A stretch of DNA of 64,000 nt from positions 1-64,000 of the forward strand of contig JBKEEJ010000013.1 of NCBI GenBank assembly GCA_047777345.1. Reading direction: 5' to 3'. A program made the position numbers and the translations under genes. Of this stretch, positions 17,630-26,942 are shown piece by piece; within the stretch, counting starts at the first letter, position 1, and the number at the start of each line of letters is the position of its first letter. Origin of the DNA: Anaerocolumna sp047777345. Lineage in GTDB: Bacteria; Bacillota; Clostridia; Lachnospirales; Lachnospiraceae. Below the pieces are notes generated by a model. The model did not search any database. It was given only the letters and a program-made list of their open reading frames with translations, and was not told the origin of the DNA.

Positions 17630-17770
17630 AACAGAAAATCCCCTTTCATTCCCGTATTCTTGTAAGTTTTCCGTTATCGAACTGACAATCAAATTAGTGT
17701 CTGTCCGTTTTTCTTAATGCTAATTTTATTATACCTGTCCCGGAAATGCAAGATACTCCTGTTTCTCATA

Positions 17771-17800
17771 AAAAGTAAAGGGTCTGTTTTACCAGACCCT
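17771..17800 (-). terminator. Terminator of the proline-rich gene
   Basis: AGGGTCTG and CAGACCCT (8 bp, 6-nt loop) are followed on the minus strand by TTTACTTTTT, 20 bp past the stop at 17820. Confidence 0.75.
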
Positions 17801-17819
17801 GGCAGAACCAAACAGATAA

Positions 17820-18086
17820 TCAGGAAAATTCCACGGGATCTGCCGGTGAAATCTCAGGAGGAGGTGCCGTAGTCGGAAGGTCAGCCGGTATGGATCTGAT
17901 TTCCGGAGAAGGGCTGTTTGTTATGGTATCCGGCCCAGGTGCGGGCACGACGGAAGGCGTTGGAAGTATGATTTCTCTGTCCCGTTTATCGGCCGGCATT
18001 TCCCTTTTTTCAAAATCCAAGTCTGATTCTCCTGATTTAACATGGGAATCGGATGAATCCGCTTGATTTGGTCTGAATCCAATCAT
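17820..18086 (-). CDS. Small proline-rich disordered protein
   Basis: 88 residues, AAAGGAG before ATG 18086. The first half is charged (DSSDSHVKSGESDLDFEKRE). The second half is Pro/Ala/Thr/Ser-rich (TPSVVPAPGPDTITNSPSPE) and ends in acidic PADPVEFS. There is no signal peptide or membrane helix, so it is likely cytosolic and unstructured. It lies between niaR and the DUF554 gene with its own terminator. No function can be given. Confidence 0.6.
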   Translation of the reverse strand: MIGFRPNQADSSDSHVKSGESDLDFEKREMPADKRDREIILPTPSVVPAPGPDTITNSPSPEIRSIPADLPTTAPPPEISPADPVEFS

Positions 18087-18154
18087 ATCTGGTGCTCCTT
18101 TCCATAATCTTTACCAATCTTTCCTTATCATAACCACATCTTATACAAAATATG

Positions 18155-18874
18155 CTAAATATTTAGAATACTTTGTATAACTTTATAAAAAACCGGCACC
18201 AGAAGGGAAGGCAGCATATTAACCGTCTTAAATTTAACGTTGCTCATAAGATTAAGTCCCACACAAATAATTAATGCAAACCCAACCATGCAGATTTGGG
18301 TAAGTAACTCACCTGCCAGCACGTTATTTAAAAATTTGGCAAAAAGGCAAATACTGCCCTGATAAATTACCAGAGGGATAAAAGAAAAAACAACCCCGTA
18401 TCCTAAGCTTGCGGCCAGTACCACAGCAACTACAAAGTCCAGTATACTTTTCGTATATAATATGCTGTTATCTCCGCTTAACCCGCTGGTTAAGGAGCCA
18501 ATGATTCCCATGGCTCCAATGCAGCAAATACTGGAAGCCGTTATAAATCCTTCGGTAAAATTCTCTATACTTAATTTTTTTTCAATTTGTTTGCTAAACC
18601 CATTCAGCCTGTCATCTAACTTTAATAATTCCCCTGCCAGGGTTCCAAGTGCAAAACTAACCACTAACAGCAGTTCTCCGGATGAATGTAAGGACCCATC
18701 ACTTCCAACCTGAAACATATTGGAGATTATTCCGTTAATTCCAATAATAACTACCACTAGCCCCAAAGCTTTATTCATACTTTCCTCAATATAGGATGGA
18801 ATTCCTCTTTTAAAGAGTAATCCGATTAGTCCACCGACCAATACGGCGGCTCCGTTAATTATTACGCCAAGCAT
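18155..18874 (-). CDS. DUF554 family membrane protein
   Basis: 239 residues, seven or so hydrophobic segments. It begins MLGVIINGAAVLVGGLIGLL, the family opening, with a RGIP-x-Y-x(5)-NKALGLVVVIIGINGI loop and a FITASSICCIGAMGIIGSL segment. GGAGG precedes ATG 18874, and the upstream extension to 18937 is spurious. It is a possible transporter of unknown substrate (E. coli YqgA and B. subtilis YdfK are relatives). Confidence 0.9.
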   Translation of the reverse strand: MLGVIINGAAVLVGGLIGLLFKRGIPSYIEESMNKALGLVVVIIGINGIISNMFQVGSDGSLHSSGELLLVVSFALGTLAGELLKLDDRLNGFSKQIEKKLSIENFTEGFITASSICCIGAMGIIGSLTSGLSGDNSILYTKSILDFVVAVVLAASLGYGVVFSFIPLVIYQGSICLFAKFLNNVLAGELLTQICMVGFALIICVGLNLMSNVKFKTVNMLPSLLVPVFYKVIQSILNI

Positions 18875-19102
18875 CTTTTGTTCCTCCAATGTATCTGACT
18901 GGTGATGCAAACAATTATACAGGATATGGGATTTCATTTACAAGCTCTTTTTCCTTTTTGTTCCATGGCAGCGACACAATATTTAAGTAAAATGAATCCG
19001 AAAGCTATACATCCCGGATATCCATATGCTATAATAGCCATGAAAGAAAAGATGATTATCTTTACACAACAGCTTATAACTTTTTTAGAAATGGAGAATG
19101 CC

Positions 19103-19372
19103 ATGTTCCGATTATGGGCCAAAATATTTAAAGATAACCGAATGTTAAAAGATATTGTTATTTGTAATGACAGTACGGAATTAAACCGTACCAGAAAAAT
19201 ATTTAACGCCATTGATGAAATATGCTATCAGTTTGATCTGGCCAAGCCTATCTGGCTGGATTCTACAATCGAAGACTTTAAAAAACATGATAAAACCAGG
19301 TTTACTCAGGATAATTTTATTGAACACATCGATTTTGATTACCTGGAAATTCAGGTAATCGAGGAGGGATAA
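19103..19372 (+). CDS. Conserved small protein, 89 aa
   Basis: Begins MFRLWAKIFKDNRMLKDIVI and ends FDYLEIQVIEEG. It is acidic and soluble. Similar about 90-residue proteins (RxWAKI-IKDN...DFDYLEIQVIEE) recur across Lachnospiraceae without assigned function. GGAG 7 nt before ATG 19103 and the family start decide this start over the longer frame to 18902. A TATAAT at 19030-19035 could be its promoter. It is followed 14 bp later by the M15 peptidase gene, so the two are probably co-transcribed. Confidence 0.75.
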   Translation: MFRLWAKIFKDNRMLKDIVICNDSTELNRTRKIFNAIDEICYQFDLAKPIWLDSTIEDFKKHDKTRFTQDNFIEHIDFDYLEIQVIEEG

Positions 19373-19386
19373 GCCTTAGGTAAACT

Positions 19387-20382
19387 ATGAAAAAAATATC
19401 AAAAATTATTATATTTCTTTTTCTTCTATGCCTGTTTATATTTACGGCTCCGGCCATAGATAAGCTTTATAAGAAAAGTGCATCAGACCCAGGCAATAAC
19501 AAAGGAACCGGAGATTCCTTATCCGTAGCTTCGGACCCTGTTTCTGAAAAGAATAATGCCACTGTTCATACTTCTGATAATAATCATTTTTCCGGCAGTA
19601 AGGATTGGGCTATGAAACTTACCGATAAGAATACACAATCCCATACCGGTAATGCCGATAAATTAAAATCCGATACGGAAGCAATGAATAATAATGCCTA
19701 TAACGACTCTGAACCACTGAACCGGGAATCTTTGCGCAAGCTTAATGCAGGTACAGTTATAAACCCTGAGTTGCTTGAATCTGCAGACAATATAATAGAT
19801 CTGTGCTTTTATTATGAAGAAATTAAAGATGACATTAAGGCAAGAATTCAGGGAAAATCCTACAAGGATGACTGCACCGTGCCTTATGAAGACTTAAGAT
19901 ATGTCAGAGTCCTTTATTATGGTTTTGATGAAAAGACCCATATTGGGGAATTAATCGTTAACAAGACCATTGCCTCTGATATCGTAGATATATTTGCAGA
20001 ATTATATGAAAATCAGTATCCCATTGAACGGATGGTTCTGGTAGATGAATACGATGCCAATGATAATGCATCCATGGCAGACAACAATACCTCATCCTTT
20101 AATTATCGTGCGGTTCCCGGTTCCACCCATTTGTCCAAACACGCACTGGGCCTTGCCATAGATATTAACCCTTTGTACAATCCATATATTCGGTATGATT
20201 CAAATGAAACAACCGTATTACCTGTGGAAGGAAGTAAGTATGCGGATCGTTCTCTGGATTGTCCTTATTATATTAATGAAGAAGATTTATGTTATAAAGC
20301 ATTTACCAAAAGAGGCTTTACCTGGGGTGGTATTTGGAAGAACAGCCCGGATTATCAGCATTTTCAAAAAACCGTTAATTAA
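19387..20382 (+). CDS. M15-family cell-wall peptidase, membrane anchored
   Basis: 331 residues: an N-terminal signal anchor (IIIFLFLLCLFIFTAPAI, 7-24), a low-complexity Ser/Asn/Asp-rich linker (30-110), then an M15_4 (CwlK/VanY-like) peptidase domain. The zinc ligands are visible: His252 and Asp259 in LSKHALGLAIDI, and His325 in DYQHFQ. Such enzymes cleave D-Ala-D-Ala or L-Ala-D-Glu bonds of peptidoglycan stems outside the membrane. The exact bond cannot be told from sequence. It is the second gene of a two-gene unit ending at the terminator at 20433-20524. Confidence 0.88.
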   Translation: MKKISKIIIFLFLLCLFIFTAPAIDKLYKKSASDPGNNKGTGDSLSVASDPVSEKNNATVHTSDNNHFSGSKDWAMKLTDKNTQSHTGNADKLKSDTEAMNNNAYNDSEPLNRESLRKLNAGTVINPELLESADNIIDLCFYYEEIKDDIKARIQGKSYKDDCTVPYEDLRYVRVLYYGFDEKTHIGELIVNKTIASDIVDIFAELYENQYPIERMVLVDEYDANDNASMADNNTSSFNYRAVPGSTHLSKHALGLAIDINPLYNPYIRYDSNETTVLPVEGSKYADRSLDCPYYINEEDLCYKAFTKRGFTWGGIWKNSPDYQHFQKTVN

Positions 20383-20432
20383 AGGGTGGGCTTTTATTGA
20401 ATTGAGAATCGGAAGAATTTCCTATTCAATAA

Positions 20433-20524
20433 ACAAGGCTGTCCCACATGTGTTTAAGGCAGGGATTAGAACATACCAAGGTAATTTAAATCCCAAAATT
20501 TTATTGTGAGGCAGCCTTGTTTTT
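20433..20524 (+). terminator. Long-loop terminator after the M15 gene
   Basis: CAAGGCTGTCCCAC pairs with GTGAGGCAGCCTTG across a loop of about 60 nt, then TTTTTA. The arms are nearly perfect, so the convergent pgi gene may use the reverse direction too. Confidence 0.65.
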
Positions 20525-20578
20525 ATGACAATACTTTTATAATTTGCTTTTTTAATCTATAATAATCTGTAAATATTT

Positions 20579-21928
20579 TTATAATCTTTTCAGCAATTCT
20601 GCTCTTTCTTTTTCAAAACCTGGTTTTCCAAGAAGTGCGAACATGTTTTTCTTGTAGCTTTCAACACCCGGTTGATCAAAAGGATTTACGCCTAAGATAT
20701 AGCCGCTGATTCCACATGCAAATTCGAAGAAATAGAACAGTTGTCCTAAATAAAATTCGTTCTTTTCCGGAAGATTTACAACTAAATTAGGAACACCACC
20801 GTCTGTATGGGCTAACTTGGTTCCGTTCATGGCACTCTTGTTAATAAAGTCCACACTCTTACCTGCCAAATAATTCAGGCCGTCAAGGTCATCTTCTTCC
20901 TCTTCCATAATAATTTCGCAAGGGGATTTTTCAAGATTAATAACGGTTTCAAACATGGTTCTTTGTCCGTCCTGAATAAATTGTCCCATAGAATGAAGAT
21001 CTGTTGTTAAGTCTACTGCCGCAGGGAAAATACCTTTATGGTCCTTGCCTTCGCTTTCCCCATATAACTGCTTCCACCATTCGGATACATAATGAAGAGA
21101 AGGTTCATAATTAGCCAAAATCTCTATGTTCTTGCCTTTTCTAAGTAAAATATTTCTTACCGCAGCATATTTCATCGCATCATTGGATTCAAAGGAATTG
21201 TTGATGCAACGTTCCCTCATACTCTGTGCGCCTTCCATCAATTTAGTTATGTCCGCACCGCTTACTGCTATGGGAAGCAAACCTACTGCCGTTAAAACGG
21301 AAAAACGACCGCCTACATCATCCGGCACTACAAAACTTTCATATCCTTCTTCCGTAGCCAGCTTCTTTAATGCTCCTTTGGCCTTATCCGTAGTGGCATA
21401 GATTCTCTTGGCAGCTTCTGCCTTGCCGTATTTTTTAATTAATAACTTTTTAAATATACGGAATGCAATAGCCGGTTCTGTGGTTGTACCGGATTTGCTA
21501 ATAACATTAATGGAGAAATCCCTATCACCAATTACATCAATCAGGTGACTGATATAGGTACTGCTGATATTGTTGCCAACAAAATAAATTTCAGGAGTTT
21601 TTCTGATTTCTTTTGATACAGAATTGTAAAAACTATGTCTTAAAAATTCAATGGCAGCCCTTGCTCCCAGATAAGATCCTCCGATTCCGATTACAAGCAA
21701 AACTTCAGAATCGTTTTGAATCTTTTTCGCTGCTGCCTGAATTCGATTAAACTCATCTTTGTCATAATTAACAGGTAAGTCTATCCATCCTAAGAAGTCG
21801 TTACCGGCTCCGGTTTTATTTAGTAACTCTGCTTTTGCAGACTCAACTGTTTTTTCTATCATCTTTATTTCAGACTCGGCAATAAATCCGTTTGCTGCTG
21901 AATAATCAAACGTTACATATTTGTTCAT
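20579..21928 (-). CDS. pgi: Glucose-6-phosphate isomerase
   Basis: 449 residues, the usual Gram-positive length. Catalyses glucose-6-P to fructose-6-P interconversion in glycolysis. Signature stretches: LLVIGIGGSYLGARAAIEFL, DFSINVISKSGTTTEPAIAF, VPDDVGGRFSVLTAVGLLPI and NPFDQPGVESYKKNMFALLG. ATG 21928 (MNKYVTFDYS) is preferred over the in-frame GTG 12 bp upstream, which overlaps the AAAGGAG site. It is monocistronic between the M15 terminator and the KE-rich membrane protein. Confidence 0.97.
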   Translation of the reverse strand: MNKYVTFDYSAANGFIAESEIKMIEKTVESAKAELLNKTGAGNDFLGWIDLPVNYDKDEFNRIQAAAKKIQNDSEVLLVIGIGGSYLGARAAIEFLRHSFYNSVSKEIRKTPEIYFVGNNISSTYISHLIDVIGDRDFSINVISKSGTTTEPAIAFRIFKKLLIKKYGKAEAAKRIYATTDKAKGALKKLATEEGYESFVVPDDVGGRFSVLTAVGLLPIAVSGADITKLMEGAQSMRERCINNSFESNDAMKYAAVRNILLRKGKNIEILANYEPSLHYVSEWWKQLYGESEGKDHKGIFPAAVDLTTDLHSMGQFIQDGQRTMFETVINLEKSPCEIIMEEEEDDLDGLNYLAGKSVDFINKSAMNGTKLAHTDGGVPNLVVNLPEKNEFYLGQLFYFFEFACGISGYILGVNPFDQPGVESYKKNMFALLGKPGFEKERAELLKRL

Positions 21929-22055
21929 TTCACAACGCACTCCTTTAATAATTGATTATAGGGTTATCAGTTTATTTTTCCATACTATTCTATCAAAGTA
22001 GTGCTTGTTAATCAATATTTTTTTCTGATTTCATACTTTCGGACCATCACTCAAA

Positions 22056-23501
22056 CTATGCCAGAAATTCTTTTAATATATCTTCAATAAGTTTATCATC
22101 GGCAGTGGCTGACTGCTTTCTTGGTTTTTGTGTAACGGGCTTACTTAAATTTCTATTTCCCATAACTGGAGGTTCTTCGGAACTTTCGGGTCCTATCACC
22201 TGAGCCTTTTCAACCTTAGGTTTGTCCACATGAGCCGGTTCTAAGGCAACTTTCTCCAGCTGAACCTTTTCTGCTTTAAACTTTTCCGCAATGGCTAAAG
22301 GCTTTTCATCCATTAAAGTAACGGCAATCTTATCTTCTTCCTTGTCATTTGGCTGTATATTTTTCTCCTCATTCTGACTTTCTAAGTTCCTGCGTTCTAA
22401 TATTTCTCTTTTTAGATTCTCTTTTCTTTCCTGGGCAATGGTTTTATATTCCAGGGTCCTGGCTTTACTTCTGCTGGATTTTAATGCTTTCTTTTCCATT
22501 AAAAGAGCCTTTTTTAATTCTTCCTGCCTGCGTTTTTCTTCTCTTTTACGTTCCTCATTGGCTTTTACTTCCGCTTTAATACGCTCAAGTTCAGCCCTTT
22601 CTGCTTCCCTCTTTCTTTCAAGGGCTAACTTGGCTTCCATTTTGATACGTTCCTTTTCTTCTTTGATTTTCTTTCTGTTCTCAGCCTTTTGCAGTTTCTT
22701 CTTTTCTTTTAGAAGACGCTTTTCTTCTTTTCTTTTCATAGCAGCCAATTTAGCATCTGCCTTAATACGCTTCTTTTCCAGTCTTTTGGCCTGTTTTGAC
22801 ATTCTCTTTTTCCGTAACTTGGCTGCCTTTAATTCATTCTTTTTCGCTTTCTTTTCCTTTCTGGTTAATTTAGTATTTTCTTCGTTAGCCGCCGCTAAAA
22901 GTTCCCTGCTGTTTAAAGCCTGCTCTGCTTCCTCATGCAAATACTCCTTTTTATACTGCTCAATTAATTCCGGCTGTTCCTGTTCCTGCTCCAGCCTGAC
23001 CTTTAAAATATTTTCAAAATAATCCTTCATATTGAGCCGGATCAGTTCCTTTCTGGCGGATAAATTAACGAATCCTTCCAAAAATATCAACAGCCCGCTT
23101 GTTAAAATACCCACAGAAAATGTACTTAAAATTTGCTGTTTTCCACATTCATAAATAAGGCCCAGAATAGTACTGATTGAGCCAACTAAAAGACATAGCA
23201 CCAGAATTTGTCCACAAAAATTTTCCCATGTTGATAAAAGAATTCCACAAAATCTATGCCGAAAAACGTACTTATCCACAAAGATATCCACATTATTCAC
23301 ACCTATCTTCAACACATAATAGGTTTCAAACTTCTTTTTCATCATTTGAGTTAATTTATTCTTTGACTTTGCCATATTATCTGTTGCTCTGACCAGGCGT
23401 GAATATACAAGGCTTAATATGAATTTTAATAATATTCCACATGCGCAAAGAGCCAACATTATGTAAATAAATATATTTTTGTCAAATAACTCTTGTACCA
23501 C
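22056..23501 (-). CDS. Membrane protein with long Lys/Glu-rich coil
   Basis: 481 residues from GTG 23501, which has AAAGGAG 9 nt ahead. Upstream ATGs lack a site. A hydrophobic N-terminus (FIYIMLALCACGILLKFILS) and three more segments (CGQILVLCLLVGSISTILGL, STFSVGILTSGLLIFLEGF) sit in the first 170 residues. About 200 residues of almost pure Lys/Glu/Arg/Ala coil follow (KRLEKKRIKADAKLAAMKRK, LALERKREAERAELERIKAE). The C-terminus is a more mixed tail ending DKLIEDILKEFLA. Known only as a conserved hypothetical. It looks like a membrane tether or cytoplasmic scaffold. Confidence 0.7.
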   Translation of the reverse strand: MVQELFDKNIFIYIMLALCACGILLKFILSLVYSRLVRATDNMAKSKNKLTQMMKKKFETYYVLKIGVNNVDIFVDKYVFRHRFCGILLSTWENFCGQILVLCLLVGSISTILGLIYECGKQQILSTFSVGILTSGLLIFLEGFVNLSARKELIRLNMKDYFENILKVRLEQEQEQPELIEQYKKEYLHEEAEQALNSRELLAAANEENTKLTRKEKKAKKNELKAAKLRKKRMSKQAKRLEKKRIKADAKLAAMKRKEEKRLLKEKKKLQKAENRKKIKEEKERIKMEAKLALERKREAERAELERIKAEVKANEERKREEKRRQEELKKALLMEKKALKSSRSKARTLEYKTIAQERKENLKREILERRNLESQNEEKNIQPNDKEEDKIAVTLMDEKPLAIAEKFKAEKVQLEKVALEPAHVDKPKVEKAQVIGPESSEEPPVMGNRNLSKPVTQKPRKQSATADDKLIEDILKEFLA

Positions 23502-23860
23502 AAAAATAGTCTCCTTTCTTTCCATAAATTTACAGTTATTATATCGAATAACTGTCCGTTTGAAAAGAGAAGAGACTTTAAAATCGATTGACAAAACCGG
23601 TCAAACAGGCGCCAAAGCCTTTCCGGTTCATCATTATTTTTTTATTTTTGTTAATTATTATGAAGGTTTTTGCATTACTTTGTCATGAACTGTCAATAAA
23701 AAAATGTGTTAAAAAAGCAGTTCAGACTATTATACTTTAGTTACGGACTTTTTAAATGAACAGAATATTTAAAAAAGCAAAGTTTTAATAGCAAAATGTT
23801 TCAAGCGTATTTATTATCCAAACATCCTTAAGCAAAGTATTTATTATTCCGGCGTATATA
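23502..23860. other. Intergenic region with one hairpin
   Basis: No gene. GAACTG/CAGTTC arms at about 23685-23732 enclose an A-rich loop. It is a weak structure that may end the mtnN transcript or be fortuitous. Confidence 0.3.
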
Positions 23861-24559
23861 TTATAATTCCGCAACAAAGGCTGTTACAAATTTAACAGCA
23901 TGATTGATTGCCTTGGCTTCAAACAAACCATAATCCATATGTGCGCTATTATCCGCCTTATCCGATATGGCCCTTATAATGAGAAAAGGAATATTGTTTA
24001 AATAAGCAGTCTGTGCTATGGCAGCTCCTTCCATTTCCGTACAGTATCCGTCAAACTGACGACTTATCCATTCCTTTTTCTCCTTACTACTGATAAACTG
24101 ATCACCACTTACGATTCTGCCTAAAAATACGGATATATCAGGATTTACCCTGCTGCAGACAGCCTTTGCTTTGTTGGTAAGTTCTGTGTCGGCTTTAAAA
24201 ACCGAAGTTTCCATTCTGGGAATAACGCCATAACCATAGCCAAAGCCGGTAGCATCCATATCATGCTGCAAAGCATCCGTGGATATTACCATATCCCCAA
24301 TATTAATTTCAGCCTTTAATGACCCGGCAATACCCGTATTAATGACAATATCAATCTGAAAATCATCAATTAATATCTGGGTACATACGGCAGCATTTAC
24401 TTTGCCAATGCCGGAACGGACAATTACCACGTCCTTGGAATAAAGTTTTCCGGAAAAGAACTCCATTCCGGCTTTCACCTTTACGGATACATCCGTCATT
24501 TTCTCTTTTAACTGGTTGACTTCTTCATCCATAGCACCGATTATACCGATTTTATTCAT
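23861..24559 (-). CDS. mtnN: 5'-methylthioadenosine/S-adenosylhomocysteine nucleosidase
   Basis: 232 residues. Removes adenine from MTA and SAH in methyl-cycle salvage and autoinducer-2 precursor formation. Starts MNKIGIIGAMDEEVNQLKEK. Purine-nucleoside-binding features are GIGKVNAAVCTQILIDDF, NTGIAGSL, DQFISS, a CTEMEGAAIAQTAYL motif holding the substrate-binding Glu, and ISDKADNSA with the catalytic Asp. AAGGAG 8 nt before ATG 24559 excludes the 28-residue upstream extension. Divergent from the TSCPD-murG pair. Confidence 0.96.
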   Translation of the reverse strand: MNKIGIIGAMDEEVNQLKEKMTDVSVKVKAGMEFFSGKLYSKDVVIVRSGIGKVNAAVCTQILIDDFQIDIVINTGIAGSLKAEINIGDMVISTDALQHDMDATGFGYGYGVIPRMETSVFKADTELTNKAKAVCSRVNPDISVFLGRIVSGDQFISSKEKKEWISRQFDGYCTEMEGAAIAQTAYLNNIPFLIIRAISDKADNSAHMDYGLFEAKAINHAVKFVTAFVAEL

Positions 24560-24834
24560 ATCGCAGTTCTCCTTCAAATTATTTATGATCATTATAGCCG
24601 AATTTAACCATCTCTGCAAGGTTGTCCAAATTGGTTCTTGCACAGGTTATAAAAAATGATATAATAAGAAAGAACTGGGTTCTTTGAAAGAATCGCATCT
24701 GGCAATTTAAAATGAAATCTTTTGAATTAGAAATAATTTATGCTAACAATCAATGCCATATTTATTTTGTTTACAGCTAAAAAATCTTACATTTACTAAT
24801 CCAGAATTTTTACATAGAGAAAGGATATGAGAAT

Positions 24835-25074
24835 ATGACATATAAAACATCGGGAGTCTGTTGTTCGGAAATTACTTTTGAAGTTGAAGATAATATAATA
24901 AAGAACGTTAATTTTAAAGGCGGCTGCTCCGGTAATACGGCCGGCATCTCAAGATTAGTCGTTGGAATGAACGTTGATGACGTTATTGCCAAATTAGAAG
25001 GGACAAGATGCGGCTCTAAGCCAACGTCCTGTCCAGATCAGCTTTCCAAGGCCCTGAAAGAATGGAGGAAATAA
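24835..25074 (+). CDS. TSCPD-domain protein, TIGR03905 type
   Basis: 79 residues with ordered cysteines (SGVCCSEI, GGCSGNT, TRCGSKPTSCPDQLSKAL). The TSCPD motif also ends some ribonucleotide reductases and may bind metal. Stand-alone members are of unknown role. GAAAGGA precedes the ATG. Its stop is 1 bp before the murG ATG, so the two are co-translated. Confidence 0.92.
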   Translation: MTYKTSGVCCSEITFEVEDNIIKNVNFKGGCSGNTAGISRLVVGMNVDDVIAKLEGTRCGSKPTSCPDQLSKALKEWRK

Positions 25075-25075
25075 A

Positions 25076-26140
25076 ATGAAACGCATTGTCTTAACCGGAG
25101 GTGGTACGGCCGGTCATGTTACTCCTAATATAGCCCTTCTTCCCGCTCTCAAAAAAGAAGGTTTCGATATTCATTACATCGGATCTTATAACGGAATCGA
25201 AAAAAAATTAATAGAGGAATTGGGCATCCCTTATTATGGCATTTCCTCCGGTAAATTAAGACGTTATTTTGACCCCAAAAATTTTACCGACCCGTTTAAA
25301 GTAATGAAAGGATATTTTGAGGCCCTGTCTTTAATGAAAAAGCTGAAACCGGATGTGGTTTTTTCAAAAGGAGGATTTGTAACCGTTCCGGTTGTTCTGG
25401 CTGCAAAAAGAAAAGGTGTACCGGTAGTCATTCATGAATCCGATATAACACCCGGCCTTGCCAATAAAATATGTATTCCGTCTGCCAAAAAAGTCTGTGC
25501 CAATTTCCCGGAAACGGTAAAATACCTGCCAAAAGGAAAAGCAGTCCTTACGGGAACTCCTATAAGGCAGGAACTTTTTTCCGGCAATAAATTACAGGGA
25601 CTTGATTTTTGTGGTTTTAACAGAAGCAAACCAGTTCTGCTTGTTGTGGGAGGTAGTACCGGTTCCGTGGCAGTAAACGAAGCAGTCCGGTCAATACTTC
25701 CGTCTTTATTGGAAAAATATCAGGTAATTCACCTATGCGGAAAAGATAAAGTGGATGACCGCTATAATAACACTCCTGGTTATGTTCAGTTTGAATACAT
25801 CAAAAAGGAATTAAGTGATTTGCTTGATGCCGCTGATGTGGTAATTTCCAGAGCCGGTGCCAATGCAATCTGTGAACTGCTAGCCCTTAGAAAACCCAAT
25901 ATTCTGATTCCCCTTTCCGCAGCTTCCAGCAGAGGCGACCAGATTTTAAACGCGGAATCTTTTGAACGTCAGGGTTACAGTTATGTTTTAAAAGAAGAAA
26001 ACTTAACCGGCGAAACTTTGTTAAATGCCATTGATACTGTATATCAAAACCGTTCTAAATATATAGAGGCTATGAGCCAAAGTAAATTAAATAACTCTAT
26101 TGAAACCATTGTAAACATTATTAAGGAAGTAGCCCTTTAA
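25076..26140 (+). CDS. murG: MurG glycosyltransferase
   Basis: 354 residues. Adds GlcNAc to lipid I to make lipid II on the inner membrane face. GT28 features: donor loop GGGTAGHVTPNIALLPAL at the N-terminus, KGGFVTVPVVLAAKRKGVP, HESDITPGLANKI, GGSTGSVAVNEAV, and ISRAGANAICELLALRKPNI with the UDP-GlcNAc-binding region. It uses GGAGG inside the end of the TSCPD gene. It lies outside any dcw cluster, paired only with the small TSCPD gene, and is followed by a hairpin at 26203. Confidence 0.96.
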   Translation: MKRIVLTGGGTAGHVTPNIALLPALKKEGFDIHYIGSYNGIEKKLIEELGIPYYGISSGKLRRYFDPKNFTDPFKVMKGYFEALSLMKKLKPDVVFSKGGFVTVPVVLAAKRKGVPVVIHESDITPGLANKICIPSAKKVCANFPETVKYLPKGKAVLTGTPIRQELFSGNKLQGLDFCGFNRSKPVLLVVGGSTGSVAVNEAVRSILPSLLEKYQVIHLCGKDKVDDRYNNTPGYVQFEYIKKELSDLLDAADVVISRAGANAICELLALRKPNILIPLSAASSRGDQILNAESFERQGYSYVLKEENLTGETLLNAIDTVYQNRSKYIEAMSQSKLNNSIETIVNIIKEVAL

Positions 26141-26202
26141 TATCCTGGGGACTAAGAATATGAATTGTCCCATTATAAGTTAAATCAGACTGAAAAAGAA
26201 AA

Positions 26203-26280
26203 AAGCTGTCGCAAACACAGGTTCTAATGCTTTGATTTTTCCTGCATTAATACCATACCGTTATGCAACAGCTTATTTTC
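26203..26280 (+). terminator. Long-loop terminator after murG
   Basis: AAGCTGTCGCA pairs with TGCAACAGCTT over a 50-nt loop, then TATTTTC. It lies between the convergent murG and HIT genes. Confidence 0.5.
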
Positions 26281-26366
26281 TGTCTTCTAATGAGTTCTTA
26301 AATTAAACCTCTTATATTAATAAGTCTTATATTTAATTCTAAATTAATCCTAATTTTCTGTCAGAC

Positions 26367-26780
26367 TTAAATTCTTTCCCTGATTTTAGCCGCAAGCTCC
26401 GCTGCTTCTCCGTCTTTGTAGCTGACATGGTCCCAGGTTAACTGTACCGAATCGCCTTTATACCTGGGTATGAGATGGATATGGAAATGAAATACCGTCT
26501 GTCCTGCTATTTCCCCGTTATTTTGTAAAATATTAAACCCGTCACACTTTAATTCCTCTTTCATAGCCTTTGCCACTTTGGCTACCACAACAAATACCTT
26601 TTTCGCTGTTTCTTCATCCATTTCAAATAAATTAGGGAAATGTTTTTTAGGAATTAACACGGCATGTCCCTTGGTTGCGGGAGAAATATCCAATATTACC
26701 TTAAAATCGTCATCTTCATACAGCGAAACTGAAGAAATTTCATTGTTAACTATCTTACAAAATATACAATTATCACTCAT
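26367..26780 (-). CDS. HIT family nucleotide hydrolase/transferase
   Basis: 137 residues. Histidine triad in HFHIHLIPRY (His98, His100, His102), an N-terminal CIFCKIVNNEI zinc-type start and AVLIPKKHFPNLFEMD. Members hydrolyse AMP-linked conjugates or dinucleoside polyphosphates. The physiological substrate is not predictable. GGAGG-like site before ATG 26780. Confidence 0.95.
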   Translation of the reverse strand: MSDNCIFCKIVNNEISSVSLYEDDDFKVILDISPATKGHAVLIPKKHFPNLFEMDEETAKKVFVVVAKVAKAMKEELKCDGFNILQNNGEIAGQTVFHFHIHLIPRYKGDSVQLTWDHVSYKDGEAAELAAKIRERI

Positions 26781-26893
26781 ATTTCTGCCTCCTTAATCAT
26801 TTTATTTATATTACTGCAAATAATACTACAATAATATACATTTTATAATTATTTTTTAAGCTTTTACTGTCGTTTAATGTAAATGAGTTTTTA

Positions 26894-26922
26894 TTGTATA
26901 AAATAACATATTCTGCTATTAT
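26894..26922 (+). promoter_or_regulatory. Promoter of the soluble histidine kinase
   Basis: TTGTAT (26894-26899), 17 bp, TATTAT (26917-26922). The AGGAGG ribosome site begins about 10 bp later, so the leader would be very short. Confidence 0.5.
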
Positions 26923-26942
26923 TAGTTTAGGAGGTGAACGAA

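Noticed and set aside
18902..19102. N-terminal extension of the 89-residue gene
   Set aside because: It overlaps the divergent DUF554 start, has no ribosome site, and the family starts at MFRLWAKI.
22438..23022. 194-residue plus-strand protein
   Set aside because: It is the antisense of the Lys/Glu-rich coil, which yields Phe/Ser-rich shadow reading, with no ribosome site.
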